This document shows positions 47,520-60,169 of a stretch of DNA of 64,000 bases, one piece after another. The DNA is from Mixophyes australis (taxonomy: Eukaryota > Chordata > Amphibia > Anura > Limnodynastidae): positions 98,586,271-98,650,270 of the forward strand of contig JAVHZZ010000009.1 of the NCBI GenBank assembly GCA_036250195.1. Reading direction: 5' to 3'. The position numbers and the translations under genes were made by a program. The stretch's first letter is position 1. Each line of letters starts with the position of its first letter. The notes below the pieces were generated by a model that did not search any database, had not been told where the DNA came from, and worked only from the letters and a program-made list of their open reading frames with translations.

Positions 47520-47964
47520 ATTAGTTTTTGGACAATTATGATTGTGTTTTCAGCTCCCTGGACATTTAAAGTTCTGATACGAAATTTTTAATTCCACGTT
47601 TTTCACTTATCTTTATAGTTTAACTAATATTTTATCATTTAGTAACCTGGTGAAAAGTTGAATGTGAATGTGATTTTTATTTTTTAAATTACTAATAAAA
47701 GTCATTTTAATGGGAACATACATGGATTTAATAGACTAGGAGTGCCCTTTTTTCCAACTGTAGACTTTATAAGAAACAAGATTACATTGCAAGCTTTCAG
47801 AAATCTTCATCAGTCCCAATATCCAAATAATCCTTGGCTGGCTAATGTGCTTGCTCTTTATTTACAAAGTGCACATTTTTGCAATGCATTACATTAGGTA
47901 AACAAAGCGAACAGATTTGATTACAAAACAGGAACATAATAGAAAAAAAGTGAATGGCTTGGAC

Positions 47965-48108
47965 CAGGCCTGGAAAACCTGTGGCTCTCCAGGTGTTTTA
48001 AAACTACAAGCCCCAGCATGTTTTACCAGCTAAAAGTCAGCCAATAGCTGGCAGGGTCTGCTGGGACTTGTAGCTTCACCTGGAGAGCCACAGGTTGTCC
48101 AGGCCTTG
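47965..48108. mobile_element. Short hAT-like MITE with long inverted repeats
   Basis: CAGGCCTGGAAAACCTGTGG and following bases at the left pair with CCACAGGTTGTCCAGGCCTT at the right; AACCTGTGGCTCTCCAGGTG matches its partner exactly over 20 bp. The interior reads CTACAAGCCCCAGCATG and, opposite, CTGGGACTTGTAG. Flanks show a partial GCTTGG match, so the target duplication is uncertain. Confidence 0.7.
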
Positions 48109-48109
48109 C

Positions 48110-51100
48110 TTGGTTAAAAATTAATTGGGAGATTTGCTTGCAACACAAATTTCCTGACACAGCAATATGCCTTAATTGATCCTTTTTAAATACAAAAAAA
48201 ATCTGCTACAGTGCCCTCTTTAGATAGACATTTTTATTTTTTATAAGCACATTTAACATTTCATAATATAATAGGTTAGATTATCTTATGTCTTCGTTTA
48301 CCCAGACCTTTGATCATTAAACATTTTTTCTAACCTTACATTACTTTACATTTCCTAATTAAATCCTGGTATTCTACCTACAGCATCTCCTTGGCAGTAT
48401 GATTTTTTTCCTCTTTTATCTTTCTATTGCACGGAATCTTTCATCAGTATCTGCTAATTGCAAAACCATATTTTTTATTTATAGAATATTTTTCCCTATA
48501 ACATATTCAAGCTATGGTTTTTAGATCTGATAAAACTGAAGTAGATAACTGTGTTTGCTGCAAAGGCAAAAACCATTATTAAGGAATCAATATGTAAATG
48601 TTTGCTTATATTTATTATTAGTAAATCACCATAATATACTGTGATACAAATACGTTAGTCTTTCACACAAAGCCTCATCTATATATATTTCACTGGCAAT
48701 ATTCTAAAAACTGGAATTCTATATTGTGGCAGCATTTTAATTAAATAACAATTTATAAGCCAGAATCCTATCTCCCTGGCTGATTCTTCGTCAGTCTATA
48801 TTACAGCACTGTAAAACTTGTCTTATTAACATAAATAGATATTCACACATTAGGAGACTAGATGTGACACATAGTTTCACACTTATTTGCAATGAAATGC
48901 ATTGTGGTGAATTTACAATCCTATGAATTTTTATTTTTATTCATGATACTTTTATATTTGACTTAAAACATGTTATAATTTAATGACAAGAGAGGCTGTA
49001 AGCCGAACACACTTAAACTCATATGTTTGTGCGTGAGTCATTCACTTACCTATTTGGGGTTAAGTCTGCTAACATCTTCCAGGCAATAGTATCCACAGGG
49101 GAGGGCCCTTGATCTGGAATATATATTGCCCCCCCAATAGTTGCTGAGCCCTCTTTTTACTGCACAAATTCGCTCCTTCCCTCCCGGCATTTCTAGGTTG
49201 TGTTATAACATTTTTATTCCTCTCCCAGGTGCGGCACGGTTGGCAGGAAAGCTCTTGTAGTCAGCGACTAATTTGGATGTTGCTTCCGCAAGTCACAATG
49301 AAGAAGAGGTATCAACAGTATGCAGTTTATGTGTTTATTATCATCTTTCATGATAACATATTTAAAAATATTTTATGTACTACTGAATACCCTTAATTTT
49401 TGCATATGTATAAATGCTAATAAGGATACCGTGTATAGTGCTGCATGTTTGAGAGGACGAGATGCCAGCGGCAAATGCAGGTGGGGGAGGTTTCCACGCT
49501 ATGGCACCAGAGTGAGCATGAATATCATGCAAGAGTCATGGCTATCATTTTAGATGGTACTAAGCTTCTCTCCAACTCTCATGTTCCCTTCAAATACACA
49601 GGCAATGCTGCATCTACTACTGTTAGGTAGTTCCCCCTTCAAGAGCAGAAAATATGTAGTTGGACAAAAGTCCTGACCAAGTGGGACAAAATTCTGGTAT
49701 GGCCCACCAGAAGTGTGTCTTAAGTTCAGTTGCTCCTTGTCTGGGTCCTGGAATGTTGGGGCCTGGTTTTGACAAAGGATAGGTACATGAAATATGAAAA
49801 GTCAAGTCTGCAATTCATAAGGTTTAAGGAATATGTGACTACTCTACCAGTTTTGTTTGGAACACTGTTTAAAATAGATTTTTCTTTCTGGTGATATGCA
49901 AATTTTCCAAAGATCTGCTGTTCGATCCTTTTGATCACATTTACAAATATTAAAATTACTACTTGCAAATTTGGGATGATATAGGCATTACTGTTTTTCT
50001 GTGATAAAACTGTATTACTTGAATTGAAGCTGTTGTATACTTTACTGTTTATTTACTGTCTTTATGTTTATAGGACTTGAATTATATTTTGCTTTATTAT
50101 CTCATTGTATAGAATATTTATAGTTTATTTTTGCAGAGACTACTATGTTCCATTATTTCCAGATTAGATATTTCATTTTTATTTAACTGGAGGAATGGTT
50201 TTCTGAGAAACTGGTATTGTGTGCCATAGTGTTAACTAAATACAGGAGTACGAGAGATAACAGGGAGAGAGCTAATGAAGACAAATGGTTAACCAGAGCG
50301 AACAAAATGTCAAATGAAGGCCAGCAGTCCAGGAACCAGGGTGGGTAAAGTCAGAAGTCACAACTGAAGAGATGGGAACAACCATCAGACAGAAACTGAA
50401 TAATTGGGTCCAGTGTTAAGAACAGGACAAACTAAGAATCTGTATATGGGAATAAGCCTGACAACAAAACCACTAGCAAAGAGGCATGGTTAGCATGTAC
50501 TTGGGTGTAGAGTAGCTTTATTTCCTTTTGAGAAGAGCCCCCTAATATTCAGATAACCTTATGTTTTACTGTACATGGAGAATCTTAACCTCTAACTAGA
50601 ACAAGTAATGGTGATGAGATAATTCAAGAGAGCTTGTAATGAGTAAGGACAGAAATTATGATAACCAACAGGAAAGTCAAAAGGTGCAAAACACAATTTC
50701 AGAATATCAGAATCTCAGGCCCAATGCTGAAAACAGAACAAGACAGAGTCAGAGTAGAAGGCAGACATGCTAACAAGAATAGGTGAGAATAGGGACTAGA
50801 CAGACTCAACACAGGGACTGGGAACAAAATTGAGCCCAAATATATAACTAAGGTAGAATTTAGTTGCTGGAACTTTAAGCAAGCCATAAAAATACAGCTA
50901 TTCTATGGTGCTTTGAAAACTTTATTTGTTGAGAGAAGCAAACATCTATGGCTATAATTGGGTATCAGCTAGTAGTACCAGACAGCCAGGTCAGAGAATA
51001 AATAGAAGCAAACCATGTTCAGAATAGTTAGCCTTGAGAAAAGAATGAGTGAGCAGTATGTTGGAGAAGGAACACAGGACCTCTCAGGACCTGTCTACTA

Positions 51101-52990
51101 AGGACTTGTCATCTTTGGAGATGTGGTGATGTAAGTTGGAAGTCAACATGGACAGTGCTGGAAGACAGAAACAGGTTAGGTAGTTATCATAAAATGCACA
51201 TAATATTTATGTAACCCTTTAGGGATGGAGATGAAGTGGGGAACAATTTAGAGACAGCAACCCTTTAAGTTTAGAAGTAAGTCTGAAATGCCTCAATCTG
51301 AGCTTTTTACATTCTGAAATAAATGATAAAACAATCAACTTTAGGCTATATACAGTAATATTATTATGTCTACACTTTTATATTGTTGTTATAATTGGCT
51401 TTTAATGTTATAATAGCTTAAAGAAGTATTGTGAATATCTTTGAAAAGGTAAATAAAATAAATCTGTTAGCTTGTTGCAGCATACTCTTCTCCACAGAGG
51501 TTTAGTCATAGACTAAAGCTTTCACAGATAAACTGTAACAATGACATCTGCTGGCTTTAGGATGAATGTAATATTGTTAATAGGGTTTCTTATATTAGTG
51601 GTATTCTAGCAAATTTTAGTTAAATGCATTTTTAAATATCACAGTTTAATGAATAAGAAAAGTAATAAATGGCTTAATGGTAGCTTTCAAATGCAAATCA
51701 AGTATTTTGTTGCATGTTACTTGTTTTACATTTAACTTTTTTGATTTGCATCTAATGTAAAATGCTCCCTAGTACTCAATTTCTAATATTACCTTTGATG
51801 TATTACATTTTCATTTCATTTGGAAAATCAAAGAAAGAGAAGAGGCCGCAGAGAAGATGTGCTGGATATGTAGATCATGAGGCTCCACAAAATGTGTCAT
51901 TTCTCCTGTGTTTAATCATCTGCTCTTGTTTGTACAGTTCACTAATTCTGATGCCTCCCGGAGCTTTAAAAATCCTTCTTCTGATACAATTTCTAGGACA
52001 AAACATTTATTTTGTTCCCAACAAATGTGTGTGCAGAATGTATATACAAAATTAGTCCCTGATAGGTATAGAGAGAATGAGCCAGCATCTAAAATTACAA
52101 GTGCTTGAAAGTACAAGTTACAGTATATATTGCACCCTTATTCACAACAGTCACTGTGGAAATACAATCCGGCCAGCTAGCATTGAATGCAAATATATGC
52201 AAAAAGCTTGTGTACCCATTCTGTGGGTAGGCTGCTAATGTTTTCTGCCAAAGAACATGGCGCAATTGATATTCACTCTCCTCAAGTGCGTGTAATTGGA
52301 TCACAAATTTGCTGTGGAATGCTATAGCTGCTGATAGCAAAATAAACATCCACTCTGATGCGGCTGCTTTGAATGAAAAATATGAAGTTAAATTAGAAAT
52401 TAAGATGCGGTAGTTAAATGTTTTGGAGATCACTTAAAGCAATAGAAATCAATAAAACAAAGGCTGGGCTATTCCTAACAAAATAATGGTAAAACTTAAA
52501 CAATGACTAACTGACTAAGGAAAATAAGAGACAATGTTCAACCAAAGTATCAAAGGATTCCAATGCATGGCGTAAGGAACATAATGTGCCTACCTCCCAT
52601 CCTTTATAACAAAAGTTGTAATTTTTCATTTTCGCTTATTTGTTATTGGTTTTAAAATATTAAAGGCACATCATTTTTCTTCTGTGCACTAATGGAACTA
52701 ATGGAAAGACTTGTGTAAATGAGACATATATATGAGCAATATTAAATATCAAGGCCTATTACCGTTTTGGTGATAGCTGAGAAATCCACCAAACCTCCAA
52801 AATAATTCAACAAAAAAGAGTAGTGAAAATGCATGAGGGACTCCCAACAGGCACCAGTGTTAAACAGTTATATAGTTAATGATGAGTTAAAAAAACAATA
52901 TGTCTTAGCCAAGTCTTCCATGTTTTCATGAACTCTGCTTGTAAGATGCTAGAAAGTTTTTCACTAATCATTCTCTAGTTGTCTAGTGTG
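48110..52990. other. AT-rich stretch; possible decayed repeat near 50200-51240
   Basis: 48110-50200 shows nothing I can name. About 50220-51240 is richer in AGGAACAGGGA and GACAGAAAC-type phrases, resembling a decayed LTR-type repeat, but no ends were found. 51240-52990 is AT-rich. Frames at 49320-49553, 51762-52055 and 52095-52433 are not supported. Confidence 0.35.
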
Positions 52991-53019
52991 GCAGTATACC
53001 AGGACTTCACAATGAAAAA

Positions 53020-53620
53020 AGGAAATAAAGGTATGCTCCGTCATCGGTATATACGTAGAATTTGCCTATTGAGGATGGATAAAGGGAGCATGATATCCAT
53101 AGTCTGATAAAGAAGTGTAGGAATTCACATCAGGAGCTCTATAGGGAAAGATAGGCAAGCATGTGCTTCTATGGTGATCATGAAAGGGGACAGATTGGGG
53201 GGCAGTGCAAAATGAGCGTTTGCCATGGATAGTTGTGCCAGTTGCGAATAGTATTCCAAGATGTGTTGTTCACCGAGCCCCCTATTATGCTAAAGGCTGT
53301 ACATGGTTGCTTTATTAATCCTAACCACATGACTTTCACAAATTAATTCTTGAAGAGAAGCTAGAAAGTGCTTAACCTCCTTCATATTGAAAGCGATGAG
53401 CAAAGTATAGAATGGATATGGAAGTAGTATGTTCATTTTAGAGAAATACATTTTGAAAAACCATGACAGCGAGAAAACCAACATTTAACTTCAATTGTCA
53501 AGCCTTTGAATGTGGGTAGGGTAATGAGTTTATCTATTGTGGCTAAAAGGATGCAGAAAATGTAATTTAAAGGCATGTGATGTATGTCACCATTGAAGTA
53601 AACAGTTCATTTCAGACGCT
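53020..53620 (-). pseudogene. Possible L1-like ORF2 C-terminal fragment
   Basis: On the minus strand, 53484 down to 53290 reads WFFKMYFSKMNILLPYPFYT then EVKHFLASLQELI, with IGGSVNNTSWNTIRNWHNYP continuing about 53285-53225. L1-type proteins have KMNxLPKxLYLFQ followed by a conserved GGLGLPN…YY…W block at this place. The similarity is suggestive only; the catalytic RT motifs are not included. Confidence 0.4.
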
Positions 53621-53624
53621 TCAC

Positions 53625-55760
53625 CAATTTCTTTAGTAATGAAAGGTTGCGTGCTTCCAATTGTGAGCTAGTGAGATTGAGGCCAAAAACACAAAAGTGT
53701 CTAGTCAGTTATAAAAAATATGCTGTAATATGCTGCAAAAGTAAAAAGGATGTTATCCACTAAACAGTGAGAACTTACATTCATCCTAGATATAATACAC
53801 CTTTAATACATTTGTTGGTTTGGATAAGCCCTGCCATAAACGCCACTGCAGGAATAAACAAGTGGAAAGGGGTAACATTTTTGGGTGGATCTTTTGGTCT
53901 GGATCCACTTCTCATCTGATTGCTTTAAGTAAATTTTGAAGGATTTTTTTAAAGTTTCAAGAAGTCACTAAATCCTAAGCATTGTGGTTTGTAGAAGAGG
54001 TAGCTCCAGGATAGAATATATAAAGTACACATATCTTCATCATTGTTTATTTGTAAGGTGCCACAAAATTCTGCAGCATCGTACAATGGGTATAACAAAT
54101 AATGCAAAAATCATAGAAATATAACAAGCACATAAAAGGTTGACGAAGATATTGTAGACATAAGACAGAGGATAGTAATGATGTTGCATTTGAGAACATA
54201 CAATCTAGACCATGTGGTTCTCTATTTTTAGGAGAACTAGCCAGCTAAATTTTGGAGTAAATTTCTGGAATTTCATTAATTACCTAAAAGTCATTATGGA
54301 AAAATAATTGAAAAGTGCTTTTTTTCTTATTGCTTATTATTACTCATAAAAGAAGTATTTGTATTCCAGTATGCTACAAAACAACAACTGTATCACAAAC
54401 AATAAAACAACAATAAAACATTTTAGTGAATTCTATATAAAACCTAAAAATGATTCTCCATGAAACAAGTACAACTCCAAAAGATAAAAACTTGATCATG
54501 AAGGGGTGAAAACCCTCTGGTTATTAAGTGGTTAGCAATTAATATTTCAAAGGTTTTCATGACTAAAGTTTTTACCCATTTTGTTTTTTAATTCTTTGCC
54601 GGCAATTATAGGGTTTTTTGCTTCAGGACCTGGGACAGCGACACTCTTGCTGTTTAATGATTTAGATGAAGATGTCCCACCATCCTTTAATCCATTGGCT
54701 GCCAGTGTGTTGTGGTAAGTTTGCCATTTTTCAAGATTCTGATTAACATTGGTATAGTCCTCATCTCTCAGAGTATGTCTGTCTTTACACACACTTATTT
54801 TTTTTTAAGACCTGCCCCATACATTAGAAAGTTTCTTACTTACTGCACAGATATGTATGTGATTAAAATAAAAAAAAAGTTGATTGCCTTATTATATATG
54901 GGTAGACAAGTCACCACAGTGAATGTCATCTGTCTTATTGTTAATAATCATCACACAATTTCTGTTTGTGTAATGAGCTTATACAGGAAACCCAGGATTA
55001 TCCCACTATTAAAGTTTAGATAACTTCATCTATGTTTCCCTAACCTATTCAAGTGGTCCTCAATAATACAGGATACTATATTGGGAATGGATTTTCCACA
55101 TTTTTGAAACAGAAAATAGTCAAAAGTATGATGTACCTGTAAATAACGTTGTACTTACCAATGAACTGCAGAGAGTAATTCATAACCCTTAGATTATAAA
55201 GCCACATAAAGACCAGTGTTTTTCCAGTTGTTTAGGAGAATAGAGCATGAAGTAAACTGCAGTAAAATAGTGACCAAGGTTATCAAGTTTAAAACAAGTT
55301 AAGAAATGGTTGGGCTCATTTAATAACATTGAACTTTACTGCACAATTTTAACTGCTAAACCACAACAACTGATTAGCAATTAGGTCTTATCTGTCAAGT
55401 GCACGTTACATAATGCATCTAATTTGTTGTATATATGCATTTTTAGTAAACAAACCATAGTTTCTAGTGTCTGCGCTACTAGACAAGAAACTGCAGGATA
55501 CGTCCAATACATAAGCAAAATATTAAATCACAAAAGAAAACACAGGTTCTCCTAAGCTTATACCAGTCTTATGTTGCTAATTAAATGTTCCAGGTGTGTC
55601 TCCTCTAGGTCCTAATGCTGGGGCCACACATTCAGTAACAGTTACAGTAAGGTGTGAATAACAATGCCACAAGGGATATAGATTTGTCTTGCTATATTTG
55701 GAATTATTATTCACTGCTTTTAATGAAAAGCAATTTTTAAAGTATCTCTGTATTAAAATT
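53625..55760. other. AT-rich; SINE-like tail at 54040-54215
   Basis: About 54040-54215, ATTGTTTATTTGTAAGGTGC plus CACAAAATTCTGCAGCATC resembles the minus-strand 3' end of a SINE-like repeat. Nothing else was recognised; the minus frame 54547-54792 and the plus frame 54712-55023 are unconvincing. Confidence 0.4.
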
Positions 55761-56624
55761 GTCCTTTTTGCTGACTCACTAGGCAGATATCTAATCATTG
55801 TTGAATCTTTAGGTCTCACAAAACTTATTATAGTCTTGCTGTGTACTCCTGGTGTGGGACAGGGTATCTTCTTCTCCGCTTTTTTTGAACAGCTCTCCTC
55901 CCTGGCCCAGGGCCATGTAATCATAGGTGGCGATTTTAACTCCACGCTAGACCCAGGGGTGGATCATTCCTCTGTGTCCTTCCATGCCTCCTCTCGCTGG
56001 GAATATAGAACCTTGGCATCCCTCCTCAAATCCTACGACTTCTATGATGCTTGGCGCATTGCCCACCCTTCAGATAGACAATATTAGAGATGAGCGCACT
56101 CGGATTTCTGAAATCCGAGCCCACCCGAACGTTGCCGATCCGAGTCGGATCCGAGACAGATCCGGGTATTGGCGCCAAATTCAAATCTGAAACTGAGGCT
56201 CTGACTCATAATCCCGTTGTCGGATCTCGCGATACTCAGATCCTATAAATTCCCCGCTAGTCGCCGCCATCTTCACTCGGGCATTGATCAGGGTAGAGGG
56301 AGGGTGTGTTAGGTGGTCCTCTGTCCTGGTAGATCTCGTGCTGTGCTGTTTAGTTCTGTGCTGTGCTGTTTAGTTCTGTGCTGTGCTGTGCTGTGCTGTG
56401 TTCTGCAGTATCAGTCCAGTGGTGCTGTGTGCTGTGCTCTGTCCTTCTGAGGTCAGTGGTGCTGCTGGGTCCTGTGCTGTGTCCTGTTCACTCCAGTGGT
56501 GCTGTGCCCTGTGCTCTGTGCATCTAAGGGCATAGTTATTTCCCCAATATTCCCCTGTGTTTAAAAAAATAAAAAAAAGTTATTTAAAAAAATACCAAAA
56601 ACTAATTTAATTTTTTTTTAATTA

Positions 56625-57540
56625 CCACAAAATTTGCACAACCAATCCTGCAGTATAAGCCCATTGGTACTGCAATATTACCAAGTTCACACATTCAGCA
56701 GTAAAAGTCCAGTGGTACTGCAATATTACAAAGTTCACACATTCTGCAGTATCAGTCCAGTGGTGCTGTGTCCTGTGCTCTGTCCTGCTGAGTTCCGTAG
56801 TGCTGCTGGGTCCTGTGCTGTGTCCTGTTCAGTCCAGTGGTGCTGTGTTCTGTGCTCTGTGCTTCTAAGGGCATAGTTATTTCCCCATTATTCCCAAGTT
56901 TTTAAAAAAAAAAAATAAAATAAAAAAAATAAAAAAAAAAATTTAAAAAAAAAATATATAATTATAACCAAATTTACAAAACCAATCCAGCAGTATAAGC
57001 CCATTGGTACTGCAATATTACCAAGTTCACACATTCAGCAGTAAAAGTCCAGTGGTACTGCAATATTACAAAGTTCACTCATTCTGCAGTATAAGTCCAT
57101 TGGTACTGCAATATTACAAAGTTCACTTATTTTGCAGTATAAGTCCAGTGGTACTGCAATATTACAAAGTTCACTCATTCTGCAGTAAAAGTCCAGTGGT
57201 ACTGCAATATTACAAAGTTCACACATTCTGCAGTATATCAGTCCAGTCCAGTGGTGCTGTGTCCTGTGCTCTGTCCTGCTGAGTTCAGTGGTGCTGCTGG
57301 GTCCTGTGCTGTGTCCTGTTCAGTCCAGTGGTGCTGTGTCCTGTGCTCTGTGCTTCTAAGGGCATAGTTCTTTATTTTACCCATTATTCCCAAGTTTTTA
57401 AAAAATAAAAAAAAGTTATAAAAACACACTAAAAAAATAAATTAAAAAAATAAATAATTATAACTAAATTTGCAAAACCAATCCAGCAGTATAAGTCCAT
57501 TGGTACTGTCTGCAATATTACCAAGTTCACACAATCTGCA
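56625..57540. repeat. 48-bp monomer array in three higher-order blocks
   Basis: The monomer reads ACTGCAATATTACAAAGTTC then ACTCATTCTGCAGTATAAGT and CCATTGGT, 48 bp. The blocks are separated by a GTCCTGTGCTCTGTGCTTCT plus GGGCATAGTTATTTCCCC segment and an A-rich spacer, at about 56537, 56878 and 57374. The middle block has about three extra monomers. The frame 57004-57282 is open because 48 is a multiple of three. A looser CTGTGCTGTG repeat (56340-56520) precedes it. Confidence 0.9.
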
Positions 57541-57559
57541 GTATCTTGTGCTACATATA

Positions 57560-58275
57560 ATGGAGACCAAACATTTGGAGGATAAAGTAGGAAAAGATCC
57601 AGACCCACTTCCTCCTAATGCTGAAGCTGCTGCCACTAGTCATGACATAGACGATGAAATGCCATCAACGTCATCTTCCAAGCCCGATGCCCAATCTCCT
57701 AGTACAGGGCATGTAAAATGCAAAAAGCCCAAGTTAAGTGAAAGTAGCAAAAAGAGAAACTTAAAATCATCAGCGGAGAAATGTAAAGTTGCCAATATGC
57801 CATTTACGACATGGAGTGGCAAGGAACGGCTTAGACCCTGGCCCGTGTTCATGACCAGTGGTCCAGCTTCACCCAAGGATCTAAGCCCTCCTCCTCCCCC
57901 CCCTACAAAATATTTAAGAGAGTTATGCTGTCAGCAACAACAACAAAACAGCAAAGAACTCTGCCTTCTAAACAGATGACATCACAAATCCCCAAGGCGA
58001 GTCCAAGGGTGTTGTTGGTTGTGAACCCTGACCTTCCCATCACTGTACGGGAAGAGGTGACTCCATCCAGCATTTGCAGCACGCCCTCTGCATATGCTGG
58101 AAGGATCACCCACAGTCCAGTTACAGATTTGGCTAATGAAGGTGTGAATGTTGTACACCGGAAGGAGGATATTGATGTAGCTGGCGCTGAGGAGGATGTT
58201 GATGATTATGATGCAGACAGATACCAAATTGCCCTTCTCAATTTCTATTTATATTCTAGATTATATAACGGCTGA
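57560..58275 (+). pseudogene. hAT transposase N-terminal part, frameshifted
   Basis: A plausible start at 57560 gives METKHLEDKVGKDPDPLPPN, followed by a Ser/Lys-rich low-complexity region and a proline run, ending at 57979. The frame 57925-58275 continues the same kind of sequence (QMTSQIPKASPRVLLVVNPD, then an acidic EDIDVAGAEEDVDDYDADRY), so a frameshift lies about 57925-57979. No BED zinc finger is evident. The conserved catalytic region seen in copy A (24083-24620) is missing after 58275. Confidence rests on position between hAT ends and the C-terminal domain downstream. Confidence 0.6.
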
Positions 58276-58536
58276 ATAGTTTTCTATTTTACTCCTAGTG
58301 GAGAGGGGATCTGATGCAGACAGATATCAAACTGCCTTTGTCCATTTCTTTGTATATTTGAATTTCTAGTTCTACAGTCTATGCAGGCTGCTTTTTTTAT
58401 ATTCAACTACAAGTGTAGGGCAGGGGGGGGGGGGGGGCATAGATAGCCACCAAAGTAACGTGGTCCATTTAATTTCACTTTCTAGCTCCACAGTCTGTGC
58501 AGCCTGCTTTTTTTATCTTCAAAGTATTTACAAGCC
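58276..58536 (+). repeat. Internal duplication at the deletion junction
   Basis: GATGCAGACAGATATCAAAC (about 58310) repeats the phrase at about 58208. CTAGTTCTACAGTCTATGCA with GGCTGCTTTTTTTAT (58365-58400) recurs as CTAGCTCCACAGTCTGTGCA with GCCTGCTTTTTTTAT (58483-58517). A G-run of about 16 lies at 58422-58438. This marks where the catalytic core was lost and replaced by short duplicated blocks. Confidence 0.75.
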
Positions 58537-58917
58537 TTGCAATCTAAATTAACTAGAGGTAGTGACGTGGTAGAACTCCAAAAGGCAGTTTGGAAGCCCC
58601 TGTACAAACTGGCTCTATTTTACCTGAGTTGTCCCCCCTCCAGTGTGTACTCGGAAAGAGTTTTTAGTGCAGCGGGGAACCTGGTCAGTGAGCGGCGAAG
58701 GAGGTTGCTTCCTCACAACGTTGAAAAAATGATGTTTATAAAAATGAATAATCAATTCCTCAATGAAGTACAGCACTGCCCTCCAGATACTACAGAGGGA
58801 CCTGTGGTTGTGGAGTCCAGCGGGGACGAATTGATAATGTGTGATGAGGAGGAAGTACACACTGTAGGGGGAGAGGAATCAGAGGTTGAGGATGAGGACG
58901 ACATCTTGCCTCAGTAG
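58537..58917 (+). pseudogene. hAT transposase C-terminal dimerisation domain
   Basis: The 126-codon frame carries the most conserved hAT signature: LALFYLSCPPSSVYSERVFS, then AAGNLVSERRRRLLPHNVEK and MMFIKMNNQFL. This region mediates dimerisation and holds the last catalytic acidic residue (the E of SERVFS-type motifs). It ends with an acidic tail EVEDEDDILPQ. It is intact here but has no in-frame connection to the N-terminal part, so it is a relic. Confidence 0.9.
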
Positions 58918-58972
58918 AGCCTGTTTAGTCTGTACAGGGAGAGATGAATAGCTTTTTTGGTGTGGGGGCCCA

Positions 58973-59036
58973 AACAAACCAATCATTTCAGCCAAAGTTG
59001 TTTGGTAGGCCCTGTCGCTGAAATGATTGGTTTGTT
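58973..59036 (+). other. 20-bp perfect hairpin downstream of hAT transposase (copy B)
   Basis: The left arm AACAAACCAATCATTTCAGC (58973-58992) pairs exactly with 59017-59036. It is the counterpart of 24787-24848; two base pairs differ from that copy and both arms changed together. It starts 53 bp after the transposase stop at 58917. Confidence 0.9.
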
Positions 59037-59435
59037 AAAGTGTGCATGTCCTATTTCAACAACATAAGGGTGGGTGTGAGGGCCCAAGGACAATTCCATC
59101 TTGGAACTTTTTTTTTTGCATTATATGACCAATCAACAGTCGTTTGCCATGTTCAAAAAGTAAAACCAAATTTAAACAAATTCAAGAAATTAAACCAAAA
59201 ATAAAATGCCCTGTCATAATTTAAAACAAGAGGTATTGACGTGCTCTAAAACTACTGTATTGTTGTTTATATTTTATAAACACTACACTTGAAAGCTTGA
59301 GTCTTTCAATAAAAAAGTAACTGTCCATTGCACGAATATTTGCAACAGGGACAATTTTAGGGTTAAGAAAGTCAACTAATAACACTTCAACGCTGTCTGT
59401 CTTTATAAACACTACACTTGGAAGTTGGAGTAGGT

Positions 59436-60000
59436 ATTGTGGCCCCGGCACCAAATTTACTACCGGGGCCACTCCACTCTGCAGTCCATATTTAGGTGTA
59501 TCAGATATTAAACAACGGTGACAGTTGATGCCCAATTTTTTAATTATATTGTGGCCTCGGTACCAAATTGTGTACCGGGGCCACCACACTACGCAGTCCA
59601 TACCCTTTTTTGGTGGAATTCTGACCCGTGGAGGGTTTTTTAATTATATTGTGGCCTCGGTACCAAATTGTGTACCGGGGCCACCACACTACGCAGTCCA
59701 TACCCTTTTTTGGTGGAATTCTGACCCGTGGAGGGTTTTTTAATTATATTGTGGCCTCGGTACCAAATTGTATACCGGGGCCACCACACTACGCAGTCCA
59801 TACCCTTTTTTGGTGGAATTCTGACCCGTGGAGGGTTTTTTAATTAGATTGTGGCCTCGGTACCAAATTGTGTACCGGAGCCACCACACTACGCAGTCCA
59901 TACCCTTTTTTGGTGGAATTCTGACCCGTGAAGGGTTTTTTAATTATATTGTGGCCTCGGTACCAAATTGTGTACCGGGGCCACCACACTACGCAGTCAA
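59436..60000. repeat. 100-bp tandem array, five units plus one diverged
   Basis: Units begin TTGTGGCCTCGGTACCAAAT at 59549, 59649, 59749, 59849 and 59949, exactly 100 bp apart, with a diverged unit at 59436. Each contains a hairpin: GTGGCC(T)CGGTAC pairs with GTACCG(G)GGCCAC around a 7-8 base loop. The core ACTACGCAGTCCATAC links it to the next two arrays. Confidence 0.95.
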
Positions 60001-60169
60001 GATAGATAGATGCGTATCATAGATAAAGTACATTCAGTGGTGTGGGGCAAATTGAAAAATATTCAAAATGCACTGACATTATCAAAAACAAGAGGTTGTC
60101 ACACGCTGAAACTCCAACATGTATATGATGGAGAGGATGGAGGAGCAGCCGTATGTGCAGTGTAATGCA

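Noticed and set aside
49190..49240. Possible splice acceptor (TTTTTATTCCTCTCCCAG)
   Set aside because: The downstream frame is short and unlike any known exon; polypyrimidine-AG strings are common by chance.
57004..57282. Open frames with VLQYYKVHSFCS repeats
   Set aside because: Product of the 48-bp (16-codon) array inside the hAT; both strands are open, as expected for a repeat and not for a gene.
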